A DNA stretch of 64,000 nt from Silene latifolia (GCF_048544455.1 NC_133537.1:148158058-148222057); one strand, 5' to 3'. Positions 22,766 to 36,099 are shown, counted from the stretch's first letter. Numbers and translations are program-made. Notes: generated from the sequence alone by a model not told the origin.

Positions 22766-23180
22766 GCGTACAACGATACGTTCATCAGGAAACTTACAAA
22801 ATGATGGAAAATATAATGTATTTTACAGAGACGTTACTGCCGTATTTTCACTACAGAAAATACAAGGCTACTTATAAAATGAAACAAGTCATTTTCTTTC
22901 TACAGGTAGTGAAAAGAAGCATTCTTTTTATTCATTACATATCTAACAAGCTTTCCTCTGCGTCAATACTCACTCCTTATTAATTTCCAGCACAGAAACC
23001 TGAAAAAATATAAAATAACGGGATCAGCCAAACACAGGCCGAGTACGACTCTGGTTACCTCCACCAGCCTTATGTCATTTCCTTTATTAGATAACAATTT
23101 TCATCACCGTATCACCCGATACGATACTTATCACAACCCAATATTTTACTAAGTACATGTCTGGTACTCAAAGACATTAT
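22766..23180. other. Unassigned stretch, no gene seen
   Basis: About 415 bp of AT-rich DNA between the Athila-like LTR end and the LINE. The 75-residue frame 22756-22983 has no recognisable motif. Nothing else is supported. Confidence 0.5.
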
Positions 23181-23194
23181 ACCTTTATCATTTT

Positions 23195-23954
23195 TTTGGT
23201 GAAAATGTAAGCTTTTATATCATTCAAACCAATACAACCATCACATTTAGTTCAAGTACATTTCAGATAATATAACTAGCTCAGCTAAGAAGTTGCCTAA
23301 TACTAAGCCAATTAGAATCTCTCCTTGCCAGAGGTAGTTTCAACTGTCCACGCACTCTGACTTTGATAGACATTTTCAGCAGGGACATCACATATCCTGG
23401 AGTATGCAGCCTCTGATCTATTCGTGCATAGTTCCTCTCTTACCATATCAAGTATATTAGTCCTGCCAAACAGGCCATGACTTCCCTTCCACTGCAACTT
23501 TGTTCTCCTACGCATCTGCATACAGCTTTGCCGAGTGAATTGGGTAGGAAAGGTGACACCCAGCCACTCACTGAGCAGACCCAAGGTCCCTCTACTGTAT
23601 GTACAAGTCCAATACAAGTGATCCAAATCCCCATTTTCAGTTCCATATAAACAGCAGGTAGTATCAGTACACACTCCCATTCTTTGTAGTCTACTCCTAG
23701 TCAGAAACCTTCCCCATAGCATAACCCACAAATGAAAAGAGTGTTTGTGTAAAAGAAAATTATTCCATACCAGTTTGTGCCAACCTACCTCAACATCAGT
23801 ACCAGCCAACCACTCATACCCAGCAGCAGGACTGTACTCCTTGTCATCATTTAGCCATTTATCATCAGTATAAGCAGCTGAGAATCGATCCTTCACTTGA
23901 CAGATTTTCCTCCAAGTCCAACTTGTATTATTAGAAGGTTGATAGCTTTTCCAA
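23195..23954 (-). mobile_element. 5'-truncated L1-type LINE
   Basis: A 760-bp fragment on the minus strand flanked by a perfect 14-bp duplicate ACCTTTATCATTTT (23181-23194 and 23955-23968), the signature of target-primed reverse transcription. Its 3' end (minus strand ...TTACATTTTCACC then an A-run) abuts the left duplicate. It contains only the C-terminal part of ORF2. Strong 5' truncation is normal for plant L1 insertions. Confidence 0.88.
23312..23954 (-). CDS. LINE ORF2 C-terminus with RT zinc-binding domain
   Basis: About 210 residues remain open. The middle carries the zinc-binding region found after the reverse transcriptase of plant L1 elements: WHKLVWNNFLLHKHSFHLWV, GRFLTRSRLQRMGVCTDTTC, CLYG and DLDHLYWTC, giving the expected Cys/Cys/His/Cys pattern. 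The open frame extends past 23954 into flanking DNA only by chance. The RT and endonuclease domains are absent because of truncation, so no activity is expected. Confidence 0.8.
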
Positions 23955-23968
23955 ACCTTTATCATTTT

Positions 23969-24475
23969 AATAATAATATAAATCACATTATATTAATATC
24001 GGTATACCATTACTGAAAAGAGAACATTACGGAGTAGAAACTCCCACCGGGTCTAAGACTCACCTCCATGTACACAGGATAAGAATAATTTCCCATGGGC
24101 CAATGCCCCTCAGTTAATATATAGAGCCAACGCCCCTCAGTTTATATGTGGAACCAACGCTCCTGGAGCCACCACCCCTGGGGCCAACGCCCCTTCTGTG
24201 TACACAGGTTATATAATAATGTCATCTCAATCCAATAATCGTATCTCAAATGCTTTAATTGGCCAATTATGTATTTTATAGAAAAATACGAGCATAACAA
24301 ACACTACATCTATATAATGGTAGTTATAAGAGATTCATGCATGTATACGATTTTCCTAAATAAGATGTCCTTCTTTGTCTCTTTTTCTACGTAATGGTCA
24401 ATTCCTTTTTCGACATTCATTAGTACCATGCAGATCCTCATGACATTAGTCGACTTCTCTTCTAACGTAGTGGTG
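23969..24475. other. Unassigned stretch with GCCAACGCCCCT repeats
   Basis: No gene. A short imperfect tandem block at 24096-24195 repeats GCCAACGCCCCTCAGTT-type units of about 25-32 bp, and TGTACACAGG stands on both sides of it (24072 and 24198). This could be part of an old LTR; I cannot assign it. Confidence 0.5.
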
Positions 24476-24968
<493 letters not shown>

Positions 24969-24990
24969 TATATATATATATATATATATA
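24969..24990. repeat. (TA)n tract between MITE and MULE
   Basis: Twenty-two bases of TA repeat join the two elements. It is the same kind of target as at 24476, 37090 and 40373. Confidence 0.9.
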
Positions 24991-25045
24991 GAATTGGGAT
25001 CATATGAGTATTACTCATATATTTAGGGATTGAGGATCAATCCTA
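24991..25045 (+). repeat. Left terminal inverted repeat of MULE
   Basis: Pairs imperfectly with the complement of 37030-37089. The best-kept core is ATATTTAGGGATTGAGGA against AATATTTGAGGATTGAGGA. Confidence 0.8.
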
Positions 25046-25122
25046 GCCATCTAAAGTAATAGATCCTACGTCTTATATTTCACACATAGAATTAAGGGTA
25101 GTTTGGTAATTTCGTTTCTTTG

Positions 25123-25130
25123 TATATATA
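25123..25130 (+). promoter_or_regulatory. TATA box of MULE transposase gene
   Basis: TATATATA lies about 190 bp before the proposed ATG (25315) and is followed by a CT-rich leader (25150-25215). An alternative ATG at 25222 opens a frame that stops soon. Confidence 0.45.
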
Positions 25131-25314
25131 CCCCCTGCTTCCCTAATTTTACCCAGTTTTTTCAGTCGCCTAATTTAATCATCAATTTCTTTCTCTCTCT
25201 AAATTCATCTTCCTCGACATCCATGGATTCCTTCTTTCTCCTGCTTATTTCTTGCACGCTTCGTTAATTTCTATTTCTTATTAAGGATTACACTTGTCTT
25301 CAATCTTAGTCGCT

Positions 25315-28300
25315 ATGTCAGGTATATCTTCTTTCTTTTTGTTGTTATTTTTCGTTGATTTGTTAATTTCCAGCTTTATTTTGTTGTTATTTTTTGTTTT
25401 TTTCCACATATTCGCTACGTTTATTATGAATTCATGTTTAGATTTATAATTTTCAGCTTTATTTTTATGTAATTGTTGATTTTTTTACACATATTTGAAT
25501 TTTTCATCTTTTTTCCGCTTTTGTGTTCGATTTTATGTCTAACTTCCTCATATGCAGCTTTATTTTAATTTACTTGTTGTTTTTTCCTACATATGTTTGC
25601 ATTTGCTAGTGTTGTTACTTCGTTCTACTGAATTTGTCTATATTTTTACTTTTCTTCCGGTTTTATTGGTGTACTGAATGAAATTTCAAGTTTCATACTG
25701 TTTTTGATACCTATATTTTCAATTTTCTCTTGATTTTGCCGTCATTGTAACTTACTGTTTACTTTACATCTGTTTTCGGCTGTTGTAATGCATTCTCCTA
25801 CTATATTCGTTTGCAGATCTTGAATCTGCTTTCACAATATTACAATAATAACAGTGATTCAATATAATATCACCCCATATACAATACAATATCACAACTA
25901 TTACAATACCAAACTTTGTCCCCCCTACTGTTTGCTGTTATGTTTTGAATTGCTTCTTATATTGCATTCTTTTGAGATCTTTGATAGTTGTGTACCTTCT
26001 TCTGGATTCATCTCTCACGATACTAGTGTGTCCCAAATTACTTCTATTCCACGCATTGAAAGTCCTCCCCCACCTACGTCTAATGATAATCATTTTGCTG
26101 AAATTACTTCTACTCCCCGCATTGAACAACCTTCTGTTTCTTATCATGAACATCAACTGTTTTTGGAATCCACACCTGGTGGTACTGAATTGTGGTCAAG
26201 AAATGTTGCAATTCAGTTTAAACCTCAACTTGGTCAGATTTTTGCAAAATTGGAAGACGCTATCAGTTTTTATAATGTCTATACAGAAGCATGTGGTTTT
26301 GACCCTAGGAAGTCCTCTCAAAAAAAAATGCGGATGGTGCCATCTTTTATAAACTTGTTGTCTGTAATCGTGAAGGGTTTAGAGATGGTAAGAAAAGGAA
26401 AGCTATTGTTCATGATAGTGTAGTGGAGCAGCCACTTATAAAGCTGTTTGATATTAAGAACAATAAACTAACTAGGATTGGTTGTGATGCTATGATTGAA
26501 TTTCGCCTTATCAAGGATGTTTATGTTGTAACTCAGTTTCGTGAATGGCATAATCATCGTCTTTGTTCGCTCACAAATCAAGAATTTCAAAGAAAAAAGA
26601 GACACCTTCATCTTTTTCATAAGAAGGCAATTATTGATCATTCAAAAGTTAATTTAGGTCCTACATCGGCATATAGATATTCTAAGGAACATGCAGATGG
26701 TTATGAGAATGTTGGTGCTCAATTGATTGATTTTAAGAACTTTGGAAGGGATATCAAATGTTTCATAGGAGATAAAGATGCTCAATTGTTTATCGATAAT
26801 TTCGAGAACCTCCGTCAAACCAATCCAGGGTTCTACTTTGCTTATGAAGTAGATTCTTTCAAATGTTTGGTTCGTGTGTTTTGGTGTGGCCTTGCAGGCA
26901 CGTCGAAATTACTCTTCCTTTGGTGATTTGGTCAGTTTTGATCCAACTTACGGTACAAATAAATATTCTATGATTTTCATTCCTTTTACTGGGTAGACCA
27001 CCACAAAAGATCTGTGACTTTTGCTGCTGCATTGTTGTTTCATGAGGATGACGATTCATTTAAGTGGGTTTTCGAGAAGTTCTTAGACGCTATGGGTCAG
27101 CGAGAGCCGCAATGTATAATCAGTGACCAATGTCCAGGAATAAAGAAGGTTGTACCCAAAGTTTTCAAGAAGGCTAAGCATAGATATTGCATGTGGCATA
27201 TTATGCAAAAGGTCCCTGACAAGATTGGAATTACAATATCCAAGGAGACTGATTTTGTGAGTCGTTTAAATTCTGTTGTATGGGACTCTGACTTGGAACC
27301 TGCAGAATTTGAACGGAAGTGGTTTGACTTAATTGCTGAACATAACTTGCAAGCAAATTCATGGTTGTCATACATGTATAAAAAAAGAAGGCGATGGATC
27401 CCGGCTTATTATCGTGATATTCCTATGGGGTGTCTTCTCCGAACAACTCAACGATCGGAGAGCCAGAATAGCTTTTTCAAGCGTTTTGAAAATATACATG
27501 GTACACTTGTTGAGTTTTGGATGCGTTTTCAAAGCGCCATGGATCAACAACGCCATACTCAAAAGCAACATGATCGAGACAGTGATTATACTTTACCCCA
27601 ATTAGCTACGTCTCTACACTTGGAAGCTCATGCGTCCAAGGTTTATACCCATGCTATTTTCAAAGATTTTCAACAAGAGGCTACTGCCTCCATGTGTTCT
27701 CTTAGTGTTGGTGGCTTCACACCACCTGTCGATGGTACAGAGGTCATTGTTGTTACTGACGCTAGAATGCAGAAGAGTTATCAAGTAGTGTTCAATTCTA
27801 CAAGCACTCATGCAGAATGTTCTTGTAAGTTGTTTAATAGGAAGGGTATTATTTGCAGACACATTATTTGGGTTTTCTCTGGGAAACAAGTTAGGACTTT
27901 GCCTGATAAGTACATACTTATCTTATTTGGACAAAGAATGCACAAAAGATCCCTCTATATGGTTCACATGGTGAGTTACTTGACGACTTTGATGCCACTG
28001 ATGTAAGGAAGCTGGAGATGTGCAAATTATGGTCAGAGTTCTACTCAACTATCAGTTTGCTGAGAACTATGCCTAACAATCAGATCACTGATCTTGCCGA
28101 CACATTGAAGCAATTTCGGGTCAAACTCAATCCACAAGCACAGTCAATGACAAAAGAGCAGGAGTTGGAAATGCTTCTTGGATGTAGTTCCTCAACTGAA
28201 GTGAGGATTCTACCGCCTCGTCAGGCAAAGAACAAGGGTAGTGGGAAGAGAATGATATCGACAAAGCAACAATGCATTGCCAAAGCAGAGAAGCCAAAAA

Positions 28301-28623
28301 GGCTTTGCAAAAATTGCAAACAATTGGCTAACCATGATAAGCGAATCGCCCTCATCCTTTTGTACCTGACATCGAGAATCAGGTATGCTACCTAAATAAA
28401 TATATTCTATTACATTCTTTCTATACGTAAGATGCCATATGATTTCTGTTTATGAGTTTTATTTTTGGAATTGTATATACTTTTGATATTGAGCGATGAC
28501 GACTACTCGCTGTGCTGTTTATGATCTTAATTTCAAAAAGTGTATCAACTGTGCTTGTTCATTTGCTGACAACTACTTGTTGTGTTGTTTTGCATTTTTC
28601 AGGGGAGTTCAGATGATGATTGA
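25315..28623 (+). pseudogene. FAR1/FHY3-type MULE transposase, decayed
   Basis: Proposed exons: ATGTCAG (25315-25321, donor GTATAT), a main exon from 25977 to 28382, and a last exon 28603-28623 (acceptor TTTTTCAG, ending SSDD-D-stop). Domains in order: FAR1 DNA-binding region (about 26180-26570, GQIFAKLEDAISFYNVYTEA and FREWHNHRLCS); MULE DDE core with Asp in FDPTYGTNK (about 26945) and ISDQCPGIK (about 27120) and Glu in RSESQNSFFKRF (about 27455); SWIM zinc finger ECSCKLFNRKGIICRHI (about 27815); C-terminal CKNC zinc knuckle (about 28310). The frame is disturbed about five times: in the A-run at 26318-26326, near 26890, 26990, 27935 and 28350. Role: binds element ends and catalyses excision and insertion in the nucleus. 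Confidence 0.85.
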
Positions 28624-28845
28624 CTACGTTAGGAGGATTCTTTGTTGATGAAGATGATTCATGTTCATCAAGGTCATCCAAATCATTATTTGTGTCGTCG
28701 GCTCTTGGTTGGAGGATTCTTTGTTGATGAAGCTCAATATATATAGTTGGAGGATTCTTTGTTGATGAAGCTCAATATATATAGGATATACATGTCATAG
28801 TTTCATTACTATTATAGCAATTACACTCCATACGTTAGGATTTAC

Positions 28846-30015
28846 GTAGTGATATAAGTGTGATATTTCATTGTTAGGCGTCGATATTTCATAGTTAGGC
28901 GGGTGATATTTCTTCCATAGTACTTTAAAACAGTATTATCAGTGTCTGATATTTTACCGTACATGTCGTGATATTGCATTGTCAGTCGTGTGGTATTTCT
29001 TAAATAAAGATTCCAAAATGTATTATCAGAAGTCTGATATTTCAATGTCCATGTTCTGAACTTGCAAATTAAAATGAATGTGGTGGAATATTGATGACGA
29101 TGGTTTTTTAAATGTACATATTGTGATATTTCATAGTTAGAACTATGATATTGCATTTGAAGTATAATGTGATATCACAATATACCGAATACAATATCAC
29201 ACTTGTATCAAATAAACACAACACGTATGACAATAATTTCAGTATTCTTTACAGTATCACAGTCTGTTCAATACAATACCGCGTAATATTCATTTCAAAA
29301 TTTTACTTTTTTGGGGATAATTATTATCCTCGCAGTTTCTACAATATCACATGATATCGAATACAATATTATACATGTCTTAAATAAATATCACAAGTGA
29401 ATAATTATTATCCTCATTTTTAGGGCATACAATATCACAACATAGCGAATACAATATCATACTTGTCTTGAATAAATACCACATCTGACCCATTAATTAC
29501 AGTATTCTTTACAATATCACAACGTATTCAATACAATACCACATAATTAGACGTGTCATGTGATACAATATTTTAATTTATTCAATACAATATTAGCTGT
29601 CCTTCTATACAATATCACGGTTTCTAATAAAGAGATTTCTCATGCAAAAATATTCCGAGGCAACGGTGATAGGTTACAGTATTGTTTACAATATCACAAT
29701 GTATTCAATACAATACCACATAATTAGACGTGTAATGTGATACAAAATTTCAACTTATTCAATACAATATCAACTGTTCTTCTACACAATATCACGGTTT
29801 CTAATAAAGAGATTTCTCAGTCAAGTGTGACCAATGTTTGTTTAATAAGAGTTACTATATCACATGTTTTTGCCTTTTCCAAATAATATGTCATTTTGAA
29901 TGCTGTAAAAGTATCAATTTCACCTAATGTACGATTTGAAGTTTAAATACCACGAATTACATAATACAATCTCACAATGCATTCATTCCAATATCACACC
30001 TGTAAGATAAACTAA
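28846..30015. repeat. CAATATCAC word array in MULE, segment 1
   Basis: Non-coding DNA downstream of the transposase. On the left (28846-29160) the words run as GTGATATTGC/GTGATATTTC; from 29160 they run as AATACAATATCACA with spacers of 15-60 bp. The orientation switch lies near 29168 (GTGATATCAC, itself a palindrome). Variants such as CAATACCACATAATT recur. Confidence 0.85.
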
Positions 30016-30459
30016 TTGATCAACAAATAGCTGCATGGACCCTTTTAAAATAGCACATTAACACTAATTTGATATATCTTCATTACAAAACCTTATCAAA
30101 CGATCTAGATTGTACCATTTTTGTCTACCTATTACAAATCAAACTCCAAACCCATTTTTGTCTACCTATTACAAATCAATCTGACAATGCATTCATTCCT
30201 AAGCCAGATTACACACTTTCTATTTTCCTACATTGATGCCTCGTCCTCGACCTCTACCTCGACCTCTTGCTCTTGCATATTGTGCAACTGTTTTGATCCT
30301 CTGACCACCACTTGTGTTTTGCCCATTGACAATATCACTGCAATCCCAAATATGTTCACCGATTAATATATCTCCATAGTCAAATAAAACAAAAAACGAA
30401 TATCTTTACAAAGTAATGACATTATTATATCCGATTAGCCATTTTATTATTTTATTTAT

Positions 30460-31895
30460 TTACCTTTTAGGAGAATTACGAAGAACATGCATTTCAATAT
30501 TCACCGGCTTTTGCACATCTTCACCCTTGCCTCCTTTAACAGGTTTTTTGTTCATTGATGAATCTCTTTTCAGTTTCAGTTGAGGCCAGACTTCTTCCTT
30601 TATTGTTGTGAACTCTGCTACTTTTTGAATGACTTGTTCCCTAATTCTATTTATGTCAGCCAAGACTAATGCTGCTGCCATTTCTGCCCAATAGTATCTG
30701 CGGCCAACCTTTCCATGAAGATCTGCTTCAAATACTTCTCCCTCATACCTTATCATGTGCAGCATTAGAAAAGTGTCGGATTCTTTGTTCTTTAGTTCGG
30801 TTTTGCCATTTGAAGCTTACGTTAACAATGTTAAATTCTATTATTTCTTCAGCTTTCGGCCTTTTCTTTGCTTCCAGATAGTCACTCATGCATGAAGCCT
30901 GACACATTTGAAGCCAACCATCGGATTAAACCCACATATATTAGCCATCAATTTCTCAGATTTCCATTATCAACTAAAGCATTCAACTTACCACAATATC
31001 TGCCGGTTTGTAAACACTTGTATCTTCCCATTTATCATAGGATGTATTGTCTAGGACTTCAACCTTTTCTTTGTTAAAGTTTATACAAACACAAAAGTAA
31101 TGGTCTTCAATAGCATTGTACGAAAACAATCTCAAATTTTGTCAAGTTGCATGTACCGTTGTTTGCGGTAATAAAAGTATCCCAAGCTTCAAAAATCCTC
31201 ATTTTATGAGTTTCATCCTGACTTTCATCACCTCCTTGTTGATATAATACGTGAACAGCATCCTGTTTGCAAAATAGTTGTTTATCAATAACAGCACATA
31301 TTCATTGTAATAATATTAAATTTACAATATTTTACAATCAAATATCTACAGTACTTGTAAATAATATTGCATACCATGTGACGAAGTCCAGAAGCTTGAT
31401 AAAGTTGTTGTCTTTGTGGTCCTTGTACTCCATGTCATTCAAGTAGGTGTGCCCAACATTCAATCATTTTGCTTGTGACATTCACGTTCTGTTGTATTGA
31501 TAGTATATCTTCTCTGAGGAGTTTTGCTTCTTCGCCGTAGACAGCAACACATTCACTACAAGCAATTGTATAGGATGACCATTAGTTAAAATATTCTTTC
31601 CATATGCTACTAAATAAATGATGGACATCAGTTAAAATAGTTGAGGATATCATAATAGTTTTCAATCTTACTCTATAGAGAATGTGTGGTCGTCCAATAA
31701 GCAGTAGTCAAGTACTTCTTTTCTTACTTTCAACAAGCTTGCTAAAAGTGCTTGATTGTTCCTCATAAATTTGGATACAACCTGAATATCACCAGCTTTG
31801 CCACAGTTGTATGTACACCCAAGACCATCTGAATTTCCTTTTCGACGGCTACCCAAGACACTAGTATTGTAATCATTGTCGTCTGGTCTTTTCAA
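30460..31895 (-). pseudogene. Second ULP1-like gene (copy B), 5'-incomplete
   Basis: Four minus-strand blocks match successive exons of copy A: 31895-31672 (CTYNCGKAGDIQVVSKFMRN; VRKEVLDYCLLDDHTF), about 31263-31150 (KMRIFEAWDTFITANNG), about 31115-30990 (DHYFCVCINFNKEKVEVLDN, with His and Asp of the C48 triad) and 30765-30460 (FLMLHMIRYEGEVFEADLHG, basic tail). The N-terminal part is missing. Where copy A has the nucleophile motif DCGVFMMLHM, copy B reads SDTFLMLHM, so the catalytic Cys is absent. It is diverged from copy A throughout; an old tandem duplication is likelier than a recent one. Confidence 0.7.
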
Positions 31896-32155
31896 CCCTA
31901 AAGAACATTCGGGTGATGTAGTTTTGTTTTAGTACCAAATAAAATATGTTGTTTAAGAAAAATGAGCGCTTAAGTAAAAGTAATTAACCTTTGATTTTTG
32001 ACTTTGGTGTACAAACTTTCTTGATTGTTTGCTTTTTCTTTTTCTTCCTCTTCTCTTTTCAGCCTCCTTTTTCCAACAGATTGGTTCCAACGATTCCTTT
32101 AGTGTGTCGAACTTTTGTTACAAGTATCCATTGTTTGGTCCTCGTATGGTTATAA

Positions 32156-35100
32156 TCACTTTGAAAACCAATTTGTTGCTATCTCATTTCGATATAATTT
32201 CCTCTTCATTTCATCATTCAAATCACAATCAAATATTTCCCCATTGTAAAACATCATGTGCAGCATCATAAATACCCCACAGTCCAAGTTAAAATCCTTT
32301 GATTGCCACTTGAATTTCTTATTAACTAAGGGAAACATTTGCACTTTTTCTCCTTGCTTTAAACCTTTCTTTGCACATGTAACTCCCAAATGTCTTTGCC
32401 TATACATTTTTGACAACAATCAAGAATCTCATTAATGTAAAGAAAATTCCTCCAATTTAATAAAACACATCAATTATAGTTTTGCAGTAAAGTTTGAGTT
32501 TAAGACTTACAGCCAACTCAGCAAGGTAAAAAAACTCTGATTCTTCGAAGTTGTCATAAAGCCTATTGTCTAAGTAGTCCACTGTCTCGTTTTGAAAGTT
32601 GATGCATATACAGAAATAATGTTCGCTTATCAGCAAAGGCAGGAACACCTAATAAAGTTTGCATGAAAAAATTTTATCAGATTAATCAGTAAATAAATGG
32701 CATAACACAAACAATTTTAACAATGCTATTGTCTTACCAGATCTGAATTTAAGTTTAGTGGCTGGCTGCAAACATTTTGCCATATATCCCATGCTCCAGC
32801 TATTTCTTCAGTAAGTGTTTTTGTCTTCTCAAATTCTTCTCCATTTAGCATTAAGATTTGTTCTAAAGGTGTCTGTAACATTGCAATAACACAATAGGTT
32901 CCTTTTAATATTAATCAATATTAAAATAATAATAACTGTCTTACAATACAATAACACAAACTCTTCAATAAAATATCATACTAATTTGAATTTTTTTTCC
33001 ATAAATAGAAATACAATATCACAATATATCCAATACAATATCACAACATATCCATGTTCACAACTAGTTTTATATTTCATCCAATACATTATACAATATC
33101 CCAATGTAATACAATATCACAGCTACTTGCAATATCACAACATTTACAATACAATATCACACTAATTGAAATAACACAAACTCTTCAATACCATATTAAT
33201 CAATATTACAATAACAATTGTCATACAGTACAATAACACAAACTCTTCAATACATCATACTAATTGACTTAAATTACAATATCACAAATATCACAAATAT
33301 TGCATTACAATATCACAATATTACAAATATTGCACTGAAGAAAAAATTGACTTAAATTACAATATCACAAATATTGCATTACAATATCACATATTTTTGA
33401 AACAATTTTTATCAGCCATGGTTTAAATTTCTTTTGCAGTCCTGAATTAAATTTTTTTCCCAATAATACACAGTTTTCAATAAAATATCACACTTTTAAG
33501 AATTAGAACTTACGGCATGTGCAAGCCCAAAGAAAATCCTTTTTGGTCCTGGTGCTTCTTGTTCCTTTTTTGACAACTCATTCATCAAAATTGACCACGA
33601 TTCAATCACAGACGACTCAATCTTCACATCAGGCAATAATGATTCTATATCTGATCTTGAAATCACATGGTAAGTCCCATATGTTGCAAGTGTTTCTCTG
33701 TCGTACATTATCAACCAAATTAAAGATCAATTTACTAATATGCTTAATATAGCAGTAAGCCTTTTAAATTTTAAAATGTTTGAAAATGGACTTACGATTT
33801 CTCAATTGTATGATCATGAATGAAACAATAATCCATGACCTCTTTCCGTTTCTTCAAAACTGATTCAAACAACTGTCTATTTCCTAGCAAGAATTCTGAC
33901 AGTAGTCTCATTTGCTTATCTGGTTGTCCACATTGTTCGGTACAACCTAAGTTCTGAGATACCAACGATGCACATTCTGGTATAGTCTTTGAGTGGAGCA
34001 AATAGTCACTAAGTAAACTCCTTGACTCACTTGTTCCTCCTTTTTGAACACTTGTTGTTTTGCTTTTTTCATTTTTGTCACTTGCATGTGCAGCTCTTCT
34101 CCTTGAATATACGACTTCCTCACTAATTTCTTCATTTTGTACATTCACATCAGCTAATATCTCATCCAAATTAGGGCACTGTTTCATATCCCCATAAATC
34201 ATGTCATCAATGATTACTTGAGAATCCGTTTGGAGGTCTTTATCAGTACAACCATCGTAGGACTTGTCCAATTCTTTATACTGAGCTTTCAACATATCAG
34301 TCCATACGTCGAATGATGGCATCCCTTGTGAATAATCATACATTTCTTTTGCCCTCATTACCAAACCGTCGATAAAGCTATGGTAGAATGGATCTTTCAT
34401 AAAAGGTAGTGTTTGATGAATTTGGCTGCCAAATTGATCTTTTTCAGTTGTATTTTCTTCTACCTTATCATCATTGTCATCAACAGTTTTTTCACAGTCT
34501 CTTCTCTGAGTATCTTCCTTGGGAGGACATTCAATTTGCTTCGGTTTTATCACTACCAGTTCATCGATTTTGTATCATTTCCAACAGTCCAGCTATCTTT
34601 GAGTTGAACTCTTTCATATTATCAGTGTATCTTTTGTAAAACAATCTTTGAATCCTCGTCATTCTCAAAAAAATTTCATGAATTTCCTAGCATTTTTAAA
34701 AATCATAATACAATATCAATGTCACATCTATCAATTAATATTGTAATACTAGTAATACTAATAAGGTTTAAGAATATCAGAAACATATCTCAAAAGGTAA
34801 CACAGTTATAAAGTTTGTCTTACATCTAATGCCCTTCCTCTTATTTCTTCGTCACTTTGTATCCCAGGAGGCAATTTGATCAACATGTATCCCTTTGGTA
34901 TTTCAGTTTGAGTCTGAGGTTGAGTTTGAGGTTGTTGATCTTCTTGATAACCTGGTTGCTCACAGATAGGGTAAACAATTTTAGACGGGACAGCATTCCC
35001 CAATGCACATGTCGCCAACTCACTTTTAGCTCTTTTTGTCAACTCTTTATGATCCCAGTGTCGAATAAGTGGTAGGTTGTGGGCTAACACATCCCCTTTA

Positions 35101-36020
35101 AAATTCACCCTATGGAAATAGCATATCACTAACACAAGTATGCATCCAGTAATAGTACTTGTTTTTTTGGTCCCCTCCTTAAAATTACCAACAGCCTCTA
35201 CCAACTGCTCAAAAACATACAAACTCCGGTCATTGTTTTTTATGTTTGGCACATCTTCAACAGCCCTAAGCAGTTTGAAATCCAGTGTGTAATTTGTTGT
35301 AGGTGCCAAGAAAATAGACATGCTATATAAAACAAACAGCTTCTTGAAATCATCACCCGACTCATTGCAACTCATTAATCTATCATGCACAATGTTCAAC
35401 TTAATAGGGTCTGCCTTACTCTCTAATCCAAATTTTCTTCGCCACTCAACTTTCAATTCATCATCAGTGATAACTTTGCAATTACCAGTCATAGTTTTCT
35501 GCACCCTAGCACCAACCCTAGGAAGCAGGAATACATCATGCACATCAGCTTTGCTTAACAAAAACTCGATTTTTTTCGCCCTAAACATGTAGCTGGTAGG
35601 CTTGAAAGCTTTTATATGCAATTCCACAATCCCTCTAGGAATCTCCTTAATAAGTTTTAAATGCAATAAGCCTCCAAAACCAATTTCTTCCACTGCCTAC
35701 TTTTGCTCATCATTAAGCTCGCAAATAAGCTCAAACAGCTTGTTTGGCCTACATTTTGTTACAAATTTGTGCTCACTTTCATGTTGACCAGTTCCTTTTT
35801 TGTTTTGCTCAATCACGTCCATAATTTCTAAACCCTCCTCATTTTCATTGTGCACAATCATTTTGTTATGATCAGAGGTATCTCCTGTCACCACATTTGG
35901 AGCTCCCTTTGTTGGTTTTTTTTTTTTTGTGGAGTCTTTTTGGGACTTATTATCGTTTATAGCTTTTCTCTTTTTGCAAGGTTTTTCTGTTGGAGTTTCT
36001 GTGAGTGCCAGCGTGTTCAT
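32156..36020 (-). pseudogene. ULP1-like cysteine protease gene (copy A), decayed
   Basis: Proposed exons: 36020-34824, 34686-33796, 33697-33514, 32872-32738, 32648-32511 and about 32430-32156, most with GT/AG sites and compatible phases. Exon 1 starts MNTLALTETPTEKPCKKRKA, then has a plant-specific domain resembling DUF1985/PMD-type N-termini (FGGLLHLKLIKEIPRGIVEL, DVHDVFLLPRVG). The C48 peptidase region is in the last three exons: His in SEHYFCICINF, Asp in VDYLDNR, Cys in LDCGVFMMLHMM. Damage: an in-frame TAG at 35697-35699, a frame change near 34585, and probable frame changes at the start and end of the last exon. Homologues cleave SUMO-type conjugates; in MULEs the role is unknown. Confidence 0.75.
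32880..33490. repeat. CAATATCAC word array in MULE, segment 2 (intron)
   Basis: Lies entirely within the intron between exons 3 and 4 of ULP1 copy A. It contains nine exact CAATATCAC words in one orientation, commonly as AATACAATATCACAAC, and several one-base variants. Confidence 0.85.
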
Positions 36021-36099
36021 GACTGTATTTCTTCAAAGACCTGAGACAAATCACGTCAGTACAAAACAATTTTTGCATAACACAACAAATTCAATACAA

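Noticed and set aside
25938-26156. Antisense frames over the transposase gene
   Set aside because: Shadows of the coding strand with no motif.
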